Counted from the stretch's first letter, positions 8,947-18,426 are shown. The stretch is 64,000 nucleotides of DNA from Methylobacterium isbiliense (GCF_022179325.1 NZ_BPQQ01000058.1:124001-188000), one strand, 5' to 3'. Numbers and translations: made by a program. Notes: a model not told the origin generated them from the sequence alone.

Positions 8947-10895
8947 GCCGGATCCTGATCGCCGTCACGCACCTGCTCGGCGCCGGCCACCTCACCCGGG
9001 CGGCGGCGCTGGCGCGCGCCTTCGCGGGGGCGGGCCACGCGGTGACGCTGGTCTCCGGCGGCATGCCGGCGGCGCTCGCCCTGCCGGCGGGGGTGCGGTT
9101 CGTGCAGCTGCCGCCGGTGCGCATCACCGGCACCGCCTTCACGGCGCTCCTCGACCCGGAGGGCGAGCCGGTGACGCCCGCCCGGCTCGCGGCCCGCCGG
9201 GCGGCGCTGCTCGACGCCTTCGTGGACAGCCGCCCCGAGGCGGTGATCACCGAACTCCACCCGTTCGGCCGCCGGGTGCTGGCGGCGGAGTTCGACGCGC
9301 TGGTGGAGGCGGCCGGCGCCGCGGTGCCCCGCCCCCGCCTCCTCGCCTCGGTGCGCGACGTGCTGGCGCGGCCGGGCAAGCCGGAGCGCATCGCCGCCGC
9401 CCACGCGCGGCTGTCCGCCTACGACGCCGTGCTGGTGCACGGCGACGCGGATCTGCTGCCGCTCGACCGCTCCTGGCCGGTCGATGCGGCCATCGCGCCG
9501 CTCCTGCACTACACCGGCTACGTCGACGAGGCGCCGGGTGCGCCCGCCCCCGCCCCGGGTCCCCGCCGCGGCGTCGTGGTCTCGGGCGGGTCGAGCGCCG
9601 CCGGCCTGCCGCTGCAGGAGGCCGCGCTCGGGGCCGCCCGGCTGCGGCCGGAGGAGTCCTGGCGCGTGCTGGTCGGCCGGGGGGTGCCGGAGGCCGCCTT
9701 CGCGGCGCTGCGGGCCTCTGCCCCGCCGAACGCCGCCGTCGAGCGGGCGCGGCCGGACTTCCGGGCGCTGCTCGCGGGCGCGGCGGTCTCGGTCAGCCAG
9801 GCCGGCTACAACACCGTGCTCGATCTCCTGCGCAGCGGCTGCCCGGCCGTGCTGGTGCCCTTCGAGGCGGGCCGCGAGACCGAGCAGCGCCTGCGCGCCG
9901 ACACGCTGGCGGCGCGCGGCCTCGCGCGCGTGCTGCCGGAGGCGGAGCTGTCGGCCGGGCGCCTCGCGGAGGCGGTGGCGGCGGCCCTCGCCCCGGCCGC
10001 CGGGTCCCGCGGCGGCCTCCCGCCGATCGCCCTCGACGGCGGGCCGCGCAGCGTGGCGATCGTGGAGGGCCTGCTCGCGCGGGCGCCCGCCGTCTCGCGC
10101 CCGGCGCTCCCGGCCGCCGACTGGGCCCTCCTCGCGGCCGCGCTGGACCGCCGCGCCCAGCGGCACGGCGCCGTCGCGGTCTGGTGGCGCGACGACGACG
10201 CGACCGCCCACACCCCCGCCCTCGACCGGCTCCTCGCGCTGCGGCGGGAGACCGGCTGGCCGCTGGCGCTGGCGGCGATCCCGGCCGGGGCCGAGCCCTC
10301 GCTCGCCGCGCGGCTCGCGGGCGAGGCCGAGATCGACCTCCTCGTGCACGGCCTCGCGCACGCGAACCACGCGCCGCCCGGCGAGAAGAAGGCGGAACTC
10401 GCCCACCGGCCCGCCGCCGCCCTGGAGAGGGAGGCCGCGCAGGGCCTCGCGCTCGCCCGCGCGCGCCTCGGGGGCCTGCTCGGGGTCCTGCCCGTGCTGG
10501 TGCCGCCCTGGAACCGGATCGCGCCGGACCTCGCCGCCGCGCTGCCGCGGCTGGGCTTTCGCGGCCTCTCGACCTTCGGCCCGCGCGGGTCCGCGATCCC
10601 GGGCCTCGTGCAGCTCAACACCCATCTCGACCCGGTGGCGTGGCGCACGGGCCGGGGGCTCGCCGAACCGCGCGCGCTCCTCGCCCGGGCGGCCGACACG
10701 GTGGGGCGGGGCGAGGCGCCCCTCGGCCTTCTCACCCACCACCTCGTGCAGGACGCGCGCACCTGGGCCTTCTGCGCGGCGCTGCTGGAGCGCCTGCGGG
10801 CGCACCCGGCGGTGCGCGTCGCCCGCGCCGACGGATTGTTTGCGCCCGAGGCATCGCCCGTGTCACAAACCGGCGCTAGGGTTCCCCCAGCGTAG
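8943..10895 (+). CDS. Fusion of a GT28-like glycosyltransferase and a NodB-like polysaccharide deacetylase domain
   Basis: A 650-residue two-domain protein. Residues 1–380 are a MurG/GT28-like glycosyltransferase: LLGAGHLTRA at 11–20, and the donor signature SQAGYNTVLDLLRSGCP at 285–301. Residues 400–640 resemble a carbohydrate esterase 4 deacetylase: Asp417–419 (WWRDDDA) matches the catalytic/metal Asp motif, HGLAH at 469–473 matches the HxxxH metal motif, PPWNR at 520–524 matches motif 3, and LLTHHL at 594–599 resembles the last motif. The metal ligands are therefore present. A single protein may transfer an N-acetylated sugar and then deacetylate it. The GTG start overlaps the previous stop by four bases. 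Confidence 0.82.
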   Translation: MSRILIAVTHLLGAGHLTRAAALARAFAGAGHAVTLVSGGMPAALALPAGVRFVQLPPVRITGTAFTALLDPEGEPVTPARLAARRAALLDAFVDSRPEAVITELHPFGRRVLAAEFDALVEAAGAAVPRPRLLASVRDVLARPGKPERIAAAHARLSAYDAVLVHGDADLLPLDRSWPVDAAIAPLLHYTGYVDEAPGAPAPAPGPRRGVVVSGGSSAAGLPLQEAALGAARLRPEESWRVLVGRGVPEAAFAALRASAPPNAAVERARPDFRALLAGAAVSVSQAGYNTVLDLLRSGCPAVLVPFEAGRETEQRLRADTLAARGLARVLPEAELSAGRLAEAVAAALAPAAGSRGGLPPIALDGGPRSVAIVEGLLARAPAVSRPALPAADWALLAAALDRRAQRHGAVAVWWRDDDATAHTPALDRLLALRRETGWPLALAAIPAGAEPSLAARLAGEAEIDLLVHGLAHANHAPPGEKKAELAHRPAAALEREAAQGLALARARLGGLLGVLPVLVPPWNRIAPDLAAALPRLGFRGLSTFGPRGSAIPGLVQLNTHLDPVAWRTGRGLAEPRALLARAADTVGRGEAPLGLLTHHLVQDARTWAFCAALLERLRAHPAVRVARADGLFAPEASPVSQTGARVPPA

Positions 10896-10921
10896 CGCCT
10901 GCAGGGACGAATCGGACCAGA

Positions 10922-12796
10922 ATGACGGCTCCGCTCCTGTCGATCCGCGATCTCACGGTCGACTTCTCGGCCGATACCGGGGACTTCCGGGCGGTGGACG
11001 GATTGTCCCTCGACGTGCCGGCCGGCCGCACGGTGGCGCTCGTGGGCGAGTCGGGCTCGGGCAAATCCGTCACCGCACAGGCCATCCTGCGCATCCTGCC
11101 GAAGGCGGCCCGGATCGGCGGCGGGCGCATCCTGTTCACGGATCCGCGCCGCGGCCGCAGCGTCGACATCGCGCGGCTCGCCGCGGAATCGTCGGAGATG
11201 CGCGCCCTGCGCGGCGGGCGCATCGCGATGATCTTCCAGGAGCCGATGACCTCGCTCTCGCCGCTGCACACGGTGGGCGATCAGGTGACCGAGGCGCTGC
11301 TCCTCCACGCCGCCGTCTCGCGCGAGGAGGCGCGGCGGCAGGCGGTGGCGGTGTTCGAGCGGGTCGGCTTCCCGGACCCGAAGCGGGCGCTCGTCACCTA
11401 CCCGTTCGAACTCTCGGGGGGGCTGCGCCAGCGCGCGATGATCGCGATGGCGCTCATCACCAAGCCCGACCTCCTCGTCGCCGACGAGCCGACCACGGCG
11501 CTCGACGTCACCACGCAGGCCCAGATCCTCGACCTGCTGCGCGACCTCCAGGCCGAGACCGGCATGGCGATGCTCCTCATCACCCACGACCTCGGGGTGG
11601 TCGCCAACGTGGCCGATTCGGTGGCGGTGCTCTACCGCGGCCGGCTGATGGAGGCGGGCTCGCGCGAGGACGTCTTCCGCCGCCCCGGCCACCCCTACCT
11701 CAAGGCCCTGATGCGGGCGGTGCCGCGCTTCCACATGCAGGAGGGCGAGCGCCTCACCCCCATCCGCGAGGTCAGGAGCGCGGTGCTCGCGCGCAAGGCC
11801 GGCGAGCCGCACCGGCCCGACCCGCCGGGGCCGCTCCTGGCGGTCCGCGACATCGCCAAGTCCTACACCCTGCGGGCGGGCTGGTTCAGCGGCACGGTCC
11901 GGCGCATCGACGCGGTCAAGGGCGTCAGCCTGGAACTGTGGCCGAACCGCACGCTCGGCCTCGTGGGGGAATCGGGCTGCGGCAAGACCACCCTGTCGAA
12001 GATCGTGATGCGGGCGATCCGGCCCGATGCCGGCAGCGTCACCTTCGACGACGGCGGCGGGGCGGGGCCGCGCGACGTCTTCGCCCTCAAGGACCGCGAG
12101 CTGAAGGATTTCCGGCGCGCGGTGCAGTTCGTGTTCCAGGACCCGTTCTCGTCCCTCAACCCGCGCATGACGGTCTACGAGATCCTGACCGAGCCCCTGC
12201 GCATCCACGGCGTCGGCACGCCGGACGAGCGCTACGAGCGGGCCAAGGAACTCCTCGACATGGTCGGGCTCGACACCCGTTCCCTGCGCCGCTACCCGCA
12301 CGCCTTCTCGGGCGGCCAGCGCCAGCGCCTCGGCATCGCCCGGGCGCTCGCCCTCAAGCCGCGGGTGCTGCTGTGCGACGAGCCGGTCTCGGCGCTGGAC
12401 GTCTCGGTGCAGGCGCAGGTGCTCAACCTGCTCAAGGACCTGCAGGCAAGCCTCGGCATCTCTTACCTGTTCGTCTCCCACAACCTCGCGGTGGTGGACT
12501 ACATCGCCGACACGATCGCGGTGATGTGCCGGGGCCGGATCGTCGAGGAGGCCCCGAAGGCGGCCCTGTTCCGCAACCCGGCCCATCCCTACACCCGGGC
12601 GCTGCTCGCCGCCGTCCCGGAGCCCGACCTCGACCACCCCCTCGACCTCAAGCTCCTGATGAGCGACCGCTTCTCCGACCCCGCCTCCTGGCCCGAGCCG
12701 TTCCGGCTCGTCGGCGCCGAGACCGGCACCATGCAGGAGATCTCCCCCGGCCATTGCGTGCGCGTCTCCGGCTCCAGCCTGCGGCAGGCGGCCTGA
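10922..12796 (+). CDS. yejF: Duplicated ABC transporter ATPase for peptides (YejF-like)
   Basis: A 624-residue protein with two complete ABC ATPase domains, as in YejF or fused DppD–DppF. Domain 1 has Walker A GESGSGKS (42–49), signature LSGGLRQRA and Walker [13 protein letters not shown]. Domain 2 has [21 protein letters not shown] and [12 protein letters not shown]. Each domain ends in the [15 protein letters not shown] stretch of oligopeptide ATPases. It energises the permease pair encoded downstream at 15623 and 16645. It starts 26 bases after the glycosyltransferase–deacetylase gene and ends one base before the next gene, so it is part of the same transcription unit. In most yej operons the ATPase gene comes last; here it is first. 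Confidence 0.9.
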   Translation: MTAPLLSIRDLTVDFSADTGDFRAVDGLSLDVPAGRTVALVGESGSGKSVTAQAILRILPKAARIGGGRILFTDPRRGRSVDIARLAAESSEMRALRGGRIAMIFQEPMTSLSPLHTVGDQVTEALLLHAAVSREEARRQAVAVFERVGFPDPKRALVTYPFELSGGLRQRAMIAMALITKPDLLVADEPTTALDVTTQAQILDLLRDLQAETGMAMLLITHDLGVVANVADSVAVLYRGRLMEAGSREDVFRRPGHPYLKALMRAVPRFHMQEGERLTPIREVRSAVLARKAGEPHRPDPPGPLLAVRDIAKSYTLRAGWFSGTVRRIDAVKGVSLELWPNRTLGLVGESGCGKTTLSKIVMRAIRPDAGSVTFDDGGGAGPRDVFALKDRELKDFRRAVQFVFQDPFSSLNPRMTVYEILTEPLRIHGVGTPDERYERAKELLDMVGLDTRSLRRYPHAFSGGQRQRLGIARALALKPRVLLCDEPVSALDVSVQAQVLNLLKDLQASLGISYLFVSHNLAVVDYIADTIAVMCRGRIVEEAPKAALFRNPAHPYTRALLAAVPEPDLDHPLDLKLLMSDRFSDPASWPEPFRLVGAETGTMQEISPGHCVRVSGSSLRQAA

Positions 12797-12797
12797 C

Positions 12798-13685
12798 ATG
12801 CCGGTCGGCGCGCTGCCCCGCCCCCACTGGCTGCTGGAGCGCCTGCGCCGCCGCCTGCTCGGGCCGCTCTTCGACCGGCTCGGCTACGACCTCGTCCCGG
12901 CCGTCCCCGACTGGACCCACCGCCCGCTCTCGGCCCGCGAGACCGAGGCCCTGATCGCGGCGGCGGCCGCGTGCCTCGACCACGACCTGTCCGCCTGCGG
13001 CCTGACGCTGCCCGAGGGCGCACCCGCCGCCGTCGCGGCGTTCTGGGACCTGATCGGCGGCGCCCCCGTGGCGCAGCGCCGTGGCGGCAACGGCTTCAAC
13101 GGCGCGCTGCAGCTCTACGTGCTGATGCGGGCGCTCAGGCCCGCCCTGGTGATCGAATCGGGGGTGTTTCGGGGCCTCACCACCTGGATCACCCGGCAGG
13201 CCTGCCCGGAGGCCGAGATCCTCTGCTTCGACCCGGACCTCTCGGGCCTGCGCTACCGCGACCCCCGGGCGCGCTACCACGCCCGCGACTGGTCGGCCTG
13301 CGACCTCGGCGGCCTGCCGCTGGAGCGCGCGGTCGGGTTCTTCGACGACCATATCAGCCAGGCGCGCCGGGTGCTGGAGGCGCGCGCGCGGGGCCTCGAC
13401 CGGCTGATCTTCGACGACGACGCGGCGGCCCACCGGCTCCACGCCCATGGCGGTCCCGCCTTCCCCACCATCGCCATGCTGATGGATGCCGCGCACGGCC
13501 CGGAGCCGGTGCGCTGGACCCGCAACGGGCGCGAGTTCGTCTACCGGCCCGACGGCCCGGAGGCCCGTGCGGCCCGCGCCCTGATCGCCCGCGCGCATCC
13601 CTTCGACGACCTGCACGCGGCGACCGGCTACTCGCCGGCCCGCATCACCTACGTGACCCTGCGGGATCCGGGAGAGGCGACATGA
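12798..13685 (+). CDS. Class I methyltransferase-like protein inserted in the Yej operon
   Basis: A 295-residue protein not usually part of peptide importer operons. The segment ALVIESGVFRGLTTWIT (about 114–130) resembles the glycine-rich SAM-binding loop of class I methyltransferases, followed at a suitable distance by ILCFDPDLSGL, which fits the acidic strand-2 position. Later DHISQARRVLEA and LDRLIFDDDAA add acidic, possibly metal-binding, residues as in cephalosporin hydroxylase or sugar O-methyltransferase relatives. It is packed between the ATPase (1-base gap) and the binding protein (ATGA overlap). A role in modifying the glycan or the transported compound is inference only. Confidence 0.6.
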   Translation: MPVGALPRPHWLLERLRRRLLGPLFDRLGYDLVPAVPDWTHRPLSARETEALIAAAAACLDHDLSACGLTLPEGAPAAVAAFWDLIGGAPVAQRRGGNGFNGALQLYVLMRALRPALVIESGVFRGLTTWITRQACPEAEILCFDPDLSGLRYRDPRARYHARDWSACDLGGLPLERAVGFFDDHISQARRVLEARARGLDRLIFDDDAAAHRLHAHGGPAFPTIAMLMDAAHGPEPVRWTRNGREFVYRPDGPEARAARALIARAHPFDDLHAATGYSPARITYVTLRDPGEAT

Positions 13686-15586
13686 GAGGGACCCCGTTCT
13701 CCCGGTGGAGGGTTCGCCCGCTGGCGCTCGCCCTCCTGCTGGCGGCCCCCGCCCTCGCCCGGGCGGCCGAGGACCCCGCCCCCCGCCTGCCGGCCGAGCC
13801 CCTGGTCGTCGACCTCGCGGCGGACGGGCGGCAGATCGGCAAGCCGGGCGGCGAGATCGTCACCCTCGTCGCCAAGCCGCGGGACATCCGCTACATCTCG
13901 ACCTACGCCTATACCCGCCTCGTCGGCTACGACGCGCACCTCGCCCTCAAGCCCGACCTGCTGCTGCGGGTCGAGAACGAGGACGACCGGGTCTACACCT
14001 TCACGCTCCGGGCCGGGCACCGCTGGTCCGACGGGCAGCCCTTCACGGCGGAGGATTTCCGCTACTGGTGGGAAGACGTCGCCCTCAACAAGGAGCTGAG
14101 CCCCTCCGGCCCGCCCGAATTCATGATGGCCGCCGGCCAGCTGCCGCGCTTCGAGGTGCTGGATCCCCGGCGCGTGCGCTTCACCTGGGAGCGGCCGAAC
14201 CCGCGCTTCCTGCCCGAACTCGCCTCCCCGCGCGACCCCTTCATCTACCGGCCGGCGCATTACCTGAAGCGCTTCCACGCCCGCCACGCCCCGAAGCCGG
14301 AACTCGACGCCGCCGTGAAGGCGCAGAAGGTCAAGGGCTGGGCGGCCCTGCACAACCGGCTCGACGCGATGTTCGAGCAGACGAATCCCGACCTGCCGAC
14401 CCTGCAGCCCTGGCGCGTCACCAACACGGCGCCCGCGGCGCGCTTCGTCTTCGTGCGCAATCCCCACTACCACCGGGTCGACGCGCAGGGGCAGCAGCTT
14501 CCCTACGTCGACCGGGTGCTGATGGACATCGCGGCGGCGGGCCTCTTCGCCGCCAAGGCCAATGCGGGCGAGGCCGACCTGCTGTTCCGCGGCCTGACCA
14601 TGGAGGACATCCCGATCCTGCGCGAGGGCGAGCGGGCCAAGGGCTACCGCACCCGCCTGTGGCCGACCGCGCGGGGCTCGGAGATCGCGCTCTACCCCAA
14701 CCTCACCGCCGCGGATCCGGTCTGGCGGGCGCTGAACCGCGATCCGCGCTACCGCCGGGCGCTCTCGCTCGCCATCGACCGGCGCACCCTCAACAACGCG
14801 CTGCTGTTCGGGCTCGGCACCGAGGGCAACGACACGGTGGTGGAGAGCAGCCCCCTGTTCCGGCCCGAGTACCGGACGCTCAACGCGGCCTACGACCCCG
14901 ACGAGGCCTCCCGCCTCCTCGACGCGGTGGGGCTGACCAAGCGCAACGGCGCCGGCATCCGGCTCTTGCCGGACGGGCGCGAGCTGGAGATCGTGGTCGA
15001 GACCGACGGCGAGAGCAACCTCCTCACCGACGGCCTGACCCTGATCGCCGAGTTCTGGCGCGAGGTCGGCGTCAAGCTGTTCGTCAAGCCGCAGGACCGC
15101 ACGGTGCTGCGCAACCGGGCCTATGCGGGGCTCACCGTGATGGTGGCGGCCCAGGGGCTCGACCTCGCGATGCCGACCGCCGAGATGCCGCCGGACGAAC
15201 TCGCCCCGGTCCACCAGGACACCTACGCGTGGCCCAAATGGGGCCAGTACGCCGAGACGAAGGGCAAGGAGGGCGAGCCCTGCGACATCCCCGAGGCGCG
15301 CGCCCTCATCGATCTCAACGCGCAGTGGATGGCCACGGCGGATGCGGGCGAGCAGGCGCGGATCTGGGGCGAGATGCTGAGGAACCGCGCCGAGAACCAG
15401 TGGGTGATCGGCACCGTGGCGGGCGCGCTGCAGCCGATCGTCGGCAAGGCCGGGCTCACGAACCTGCCCGACAAGGCGATCTATTCCTGGAAGCCCACCG
15501 CGATGATCGGGATCTACCGGATGGACGAGTTCTTCTGGACGCCCGAGCGCAAGCGGGAGGCGGCCACCAGGGAGCCGCTCCGGTGA
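13682..15586 (+). CDS. yejA: Periplasmic peptide-binding protein (YejA-like, SBP_bac_5)
   Basis: A 634-residue extracellular solute-binding protein of the oligopeptide family (SBP_bac_5). It has a Sec signal peptide (about 1–28, ending ALARAAED). Family features are YTFTLRAGHRWSDGQPFTAE, which is the SBP_bac_5 hallmark near residue 100–120, and SLAIDRRTLNNALLFGLG in the second lobe. The length suits the YejA branch. It captures a peptide or modified peptide and delivers it to the two permeases. The ATG overlaps the preceding stop by four bases. The stop lies inside a three-copy 20-base tandem repeat that leads into the next start. Confidence 0.88.
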   Translation: MRGTPFSRWRVRPLALALLLAAPALARAAEDPAPRLPAEPLVVDLAADGRQIGKPGGEIVTLVAKPRDIRYISTYAYTRLVGYDAHLALKPDLLLRVENEDDRVYTFTLRAGHRWSDGQPFTAEDFRYWWEDVALNKELSPSGPPEFMMAAGQLPRFEVLDPRRVRFTWERPNPRFLPELASPRDPFIYRPAHYLKRFHARHAPKPELDAAVKAQKVKGWAALHNRLDAMFEQTNPDLPTLQPWRVTNTAPAARFVFVRNPHYHRVDAQGQQLPYVDRVLMDIAAAGLFAAKANAGEADLLFRGLTMEDIPILREGERAKGYRTRLWPTARGSEIALYPNLTAADPVWRALNRDPRYRRALSLAIDRRTLNNALLFGLGTEGNDTVVESSPLFRPEYRTLNAAYDPDEASRLLDAVGLTKRNGAGIRLLPDGRELEIVVETDGESNLLTDGLTLIAEFWREVGVKLFVKPQDRTVLRNRAYAGLTVMVAAQGLDLAMPTAEMPPDELAPVHQDTYAWPKWGQYAETKGKEGEPCDIPEARALIDLNAQWMATADAGEQARIWGEMLRNRAENQWVIGTVAGALQPIVGKAGLTNLPDKAIYSWKPTAMIGIYRMDEFFWTPERKREAATREPLR

Positions 15587-15630
15587 CGAAGGACAGGCTC
15601 CCGTGATGGAGGACAGGCTCCGGTGATCCG
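15571..15630 (+). repeat. Three tandem 20-base units at the yejA–yejB junction
   Basis: Units at 15571–15590, 15591–15610 and 15611–15630 share the pattern GGACAGGCTCC-GTGA; the first unit is the most diverged. Unit 1 carries the TGA stop of the binding-protein gene and unit 3 carries the GTG start of the first permease, so the repeat has enlarged what was probably a GTGA overlap into a 36-base gap. Confidence 0.7.
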
Positions 15631-16648
15631 CTACCTCGCGCGGCGCACGCTCACCATGGCGGTGACGCTCCTCGTCATCTCGGCCTTGATCTTCTTCATC
15701 ATCAAGCTGCCGCCCGGCGACTTCCTGACCAACCAGATCGCCGAACTGCGCTCGCAGGGCGAGGCGGCCTCCGTCGCCAAGGCGCAGTTCCTGATGCAGC
15801 AATACGGACTCGACCGCCCGGTCTGGGAGCAGTACCTGCGCTGGATCGGCCTGTGGCCGAACCCGGACGGCGCCTTCAACGGCCTCCTCCAGGGCAATTG
15901 GGGCTGGTCCTTCGAGTACGACCGGCCGGTGCGCGAGGTGGTGGGCGACGCCCTCTGGCTCACCCTCGTGGTCAACCTCGCGGTGGTGATCTTCGTCCAC
16001 GTGGTGTCGATCCCGATCGCGATCTACTCGGCCACGCGCCAGTACTCGCTCGGCGACTACATCGCGACCTTCATCGGCTATATCGGGCTTGCCACCCCCT
16101 CGTTCCTGCTGGCGCTGGTGATGCTGTTCTACGCCAACCGCTGGTTCGAGGTCTCGATCGGCGGGCTCTACGACAGCGCCTATGCGGGCCAGCCCTGGTC
16201 CTGGGACAAGGTGAAGTCGCTGCTCGCCCACCTCGTCGTGCCGACCCTGGTGATCGGGCTCGGGGGCACCGCCGCCATGATCCGGCGCATGCGCGCGAAC
16301 CTCCTCGACGAACTGGCCAAGCAATACGTCGTCACCGCCCGGGCCAAGGGGCTGCCGCCGACCCGGGCGCTGCTGAAATATCCGTTCCGGATGTCGCTGA
16401 ACCCCTTCATCGCCGACATCGGCAACCTGCTGCCGCACCTCGTCTCGGGCTCGGTGCTGGTCTCGCTGGTGCTGAGCCTGCCCACCGTCGGGCCGATCCT
16501 GCTCGCGGCGCTGAAGAGCCAGGACCAGTTCCTGGCGGGCTTCATCCTGATGTTCGTGGCGCTGCTCACGGTGGTCGGCATGCTGGTCTCGGACCTGCTG
16601 CTGGCCTGGCTCGACCCGCGCATCCGGCTCGGAGGCTCCGCCCGATGA
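15623..16648 (+). CDS. yejB: Peptide ABC transporter permease (YejB-like)
   Basis: A 341-residue inner-membrane permease of the DppB/YejB type. The N-terminus MIRYLARRTLTMAVTLLVIS is the first span, followed by the periplasmic loop with YGLDRPVWEQYL, typical of this family. At least five further spans follow, and ARAKGLPPTRALLKYPFR is the EAA-like loop that contacts the ATPase. The start is a GTG without a strong Shine-Dalgarno, placed within a tandem repeat. The stop overlaps the next gene's ATG by four bases. It pairs with the permease at 16645. Confidence 0.9.
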   Translation: MIRYLARRTLTMAVTLLVISALIFFIIKLPPGDFLTNQIAELRSQGEAASVAKAQFLMQQYGLDRPVWEQYLRWIGLWPNPDGAFNGLLQGNWGWSFEYDRPVREVVGDALWLTLVVNLAVVIFVHVVSIPIAIYSATRQYSLGDYIATFIGYIGLATPSFLLALVMLFYANRWFEVSIGGLYDSAYAGQPWSWDKVKSLLAHLVVPTLVIGLGGTAAMIRRMRANLLDELAKQYVVTARAKGLPPTRALLKYPFRMSLNPFIADIGNLLPHLVSGSVLVSLVLSLPTVGPILLAALKSQDQFLAGFILMFVALLTVVGMLVSDLLLAWLDPRIRLGGSAR

Positions 16649-17805
16649 GCGTCGAGATGCGCCCGGGCCATTTCGTCGATCCCGCCCCCTTCGATCCCGG
16701 CCGCGCCGAGCCGATGGGGGCGGAGAGCGAGGCCTTCGACCGCGCCTCCTCCTGGCGGCTGACGTGGTGGAAGTTCCGCAAGCACAAGGTGGCGGTGGCG
16801 GCCGGGCTGATCCTGCTCGTCTTCTACGGCCTGATCCCCTTCGTGGAGGTGCTGGCCCCCTACAATCCGGCCAAGCGCCACGGGGACTTCCTGTACGCGC
16901 CGCCGCAAGCCGTGCGCCTGTTCCACGAGGGGCGGTTCGTCGGGCCCTACACCCACCCCTACTCGTTCACCTTCAACCTCGAGACCTTCCACCGCGAGTA
17001 CACGGTGGACCGCACCAGGGTGCAGCCCCTGCGCTTCCTCTGCCGGGGCGAGGCCTACGAGTTCTGGGGCCTGTGGCGGGCGGATGTCCACCTCGTCTGC
17101 CCGCCGGAGGGCGGCACGCTGTTTCTCGCGGGCACCGACCGGCTCGGGCGCGACCTCTTCTCCCGCATCGTCGCGGGGGCGCGGATCTCGCTCACGGTCG
17201 GGCTCGTCGGCATCGCGGTGTCCTTCGCGCTCGGGCTCTTCTTCGGCGGGCTCGCGGGCTATCTCGGCGGCTGGGTCGACCACGTGGTGCAGCGGATGAT
17301 CGAGATCCTGCGCTCGCTGCCGGAACTGCCGCTCTGGCTCGCCCTCTCGGCGGCGCTGCCGCCGAACTGGAGCCCGGTTCTGGTGTTCTTCGGCATCACG
17401 CTGATCCTCGGGCTGCTCGACTGGCCGGGGCTCGCGCGCGCGGTGCGCTCGAAGCTCCTGGCGCTGCGCGAGGAGGATTACGTGCGCGCCGCCGAGCTGA
17501 TGGGCGCCTCGAAGGCGCGGATCATCGGGCGCCACCTGATCCCGAACTTCATGAGCCACCTGATCGCCTCGGCGACCCTGTCGATCCCCTCGATGATCCT
17601 CGGCGAGACGGCGCTGTCGTTCCTCGGCCTGGGCCTGCGCCCGCCGGTGACGAGCTGGGGCGTGCTGCTCAACGAGGCCCAGAACCTCGCGGCGGTGCAG
17701 CTCCATCCCTGGCTGCTCGCCCCGATCCTGCCGGTGGTGGTCGTGGTCCTGGCCTTCAACTTCCTCGGCGACGGCCTGCGCGACGCGGCCGACCCGTACC
17801 ACTGA
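16645..17805 (+). CDS. yejE: Peptide ABC transporter permease (YejE-like)
   Basis: A 386-residue inner-membrane permease of the DppC/YejE type. The long cytoplasmic N-terminus (about 50 residues) leads to the first span VAVAAGLILLVFYGLIPF. A large periplasmic loop of about 110 residues follows and is characteristic of YejE. LAGTDRLGRDLFSRIVAGAR is the family signature, and RAAELMGASKARIIGRHLIP is the EAA loop. It overlaps the previous gene by ATGA and closes the operon that began at 5364. The family imports oligopeptides and, in enterobacteria, peptide-nucleotide antibiotics such as microcin C; the substrate here is unknown. Confidence 0.9.
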   Translation: MSVEMRPGHFVDPAPFDPGRAEPMGAESEAFDRASSWRLTWWKFRKHKVAVAAGLILLVFYGLIPFVEVLAPYNPAKRHGDFLYAPPQAVRLFHEGRFVGPYTHPYSFTFNLETFHREYTVDRTRVQPLRFLCRGEAYEFWGLWRADVHLVCPPEGGTLFLAGTDRLGRDLFSRIVAGARISLTVGLVGIAVSFALGLFFGGLAGYLGGWVDHVVQRMIEILRSLPELPLWLALSAALPPNWSPVLVFFGITLILGLLDWPGLARAVRSKLLALREEDYVRAAELMGASKARIIGRHLIPNFMSHLIASATLSIPSMILGETALSFLGLGLRPPVTSWGVLLNEAQNLAAVQLHPWLLAPILPVVVVVLAFNFLGDGLRDAADPYH

Positions 17806-17908
17806 CCGCGTCGGCCGGCCCCGCGAGATCCTCCCGCGGCGCCGGACGGCCTGCGGCCTTCATCGGTGTGGCCGCCGACACGGCGGCGACCACGGCGGTG
17901 ACGCAGGC

Positions 17909-18097
17909 TCAGAGGCGGGCCTGGGCGGCGTCGAGGGACGCCAGTTCGGTGCGCGCCTGGGAGATCAGGCGGGCGTGATGGAGCTGGAGGGCGCGGCTGC
18001 TGGCCCCGCGGCCGGTGCGGATCTCGGCGAGCGACCGCTCGTAGTCCTGAAGCTGGGCTTCGACGCGGCGGCGGCGTTCGGCGATGCGATGCGGCAT
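17909..18097 (-). CDS. Small coiled-coil protein of unknown function
   Basis: A 62-residue, Arg/Leu/Ala-rich helical protein: RIAERRRRVEAQLQDYERSL and the later heptads suggest a short coiled coil. A longer frame from a TTG at 18121 exists, but the ATG at 18097 has AAGGGG upstream and is preferred. No family is recognised. It converges on the end of the Yej operon. The region just upstream of its start begins the nested inverted repeat at 18113–18547. Confidence 0.5.
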   Translation of the reverse strand: MPHRIAERRRRVEAQLQDYERSLAEIRTGRGASSRALQLHHARLISQARTELASLDAAQARL

Positions 18098-18158
18098 TCC
18101 GGTTTCCCCTTGTGATGCCAACGGCCCCGGGCGGTTGAGCCTCGGGGTGTTGAAGAAT

Positions 18159-18201
18159 TCGATTTTTCAGCGTCAAATCAACGATTTGGTGGAAAAATCG
18201 A
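18159..18201 (+). repeat. 43-base palindromic repeat, copy A
   Basis: The sequence folds on itself: TCGATTTTTC at 18159–18168 pairs with GAAAAATCGA at 18192–18201, and an inner CAAATC/GATTTG pair surrounds a small loop. It is far more AT-rich than its surroundings. Copy B at 18427 is its diverged inverted counterpart. Confidence 0.7.
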
Positions 18202-18426
18202 AAGCCGGGCCGGGAGACGGTGGACGTGGCTCCCGACATGAATCAGCCGAGCCGCCGGAACGGCTCAGCTTGGCCCAGCATGGTCATCTATGGGGCGGGA
18301 ATGCGGCGGGCCGCCCGATGGCGGCCATGAATGGGGCGGGCGAAGGGCCGAGGATCCTTCCCCCGGCCCCTTCCCCCGCCGCGCACTCGTGCCTGCGGTC
18401 ACAGGACATGACCGCCGGCGTGGTTC

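Noticed and set aside
9806-12799. Very long minus-strand open frame opposite the glycosyltransferase and ATPase genes
   Set aside because: Composition is His/Arg/Asp-rich shadow protein without domains; the plus-strand genes have clear motifs throughout.
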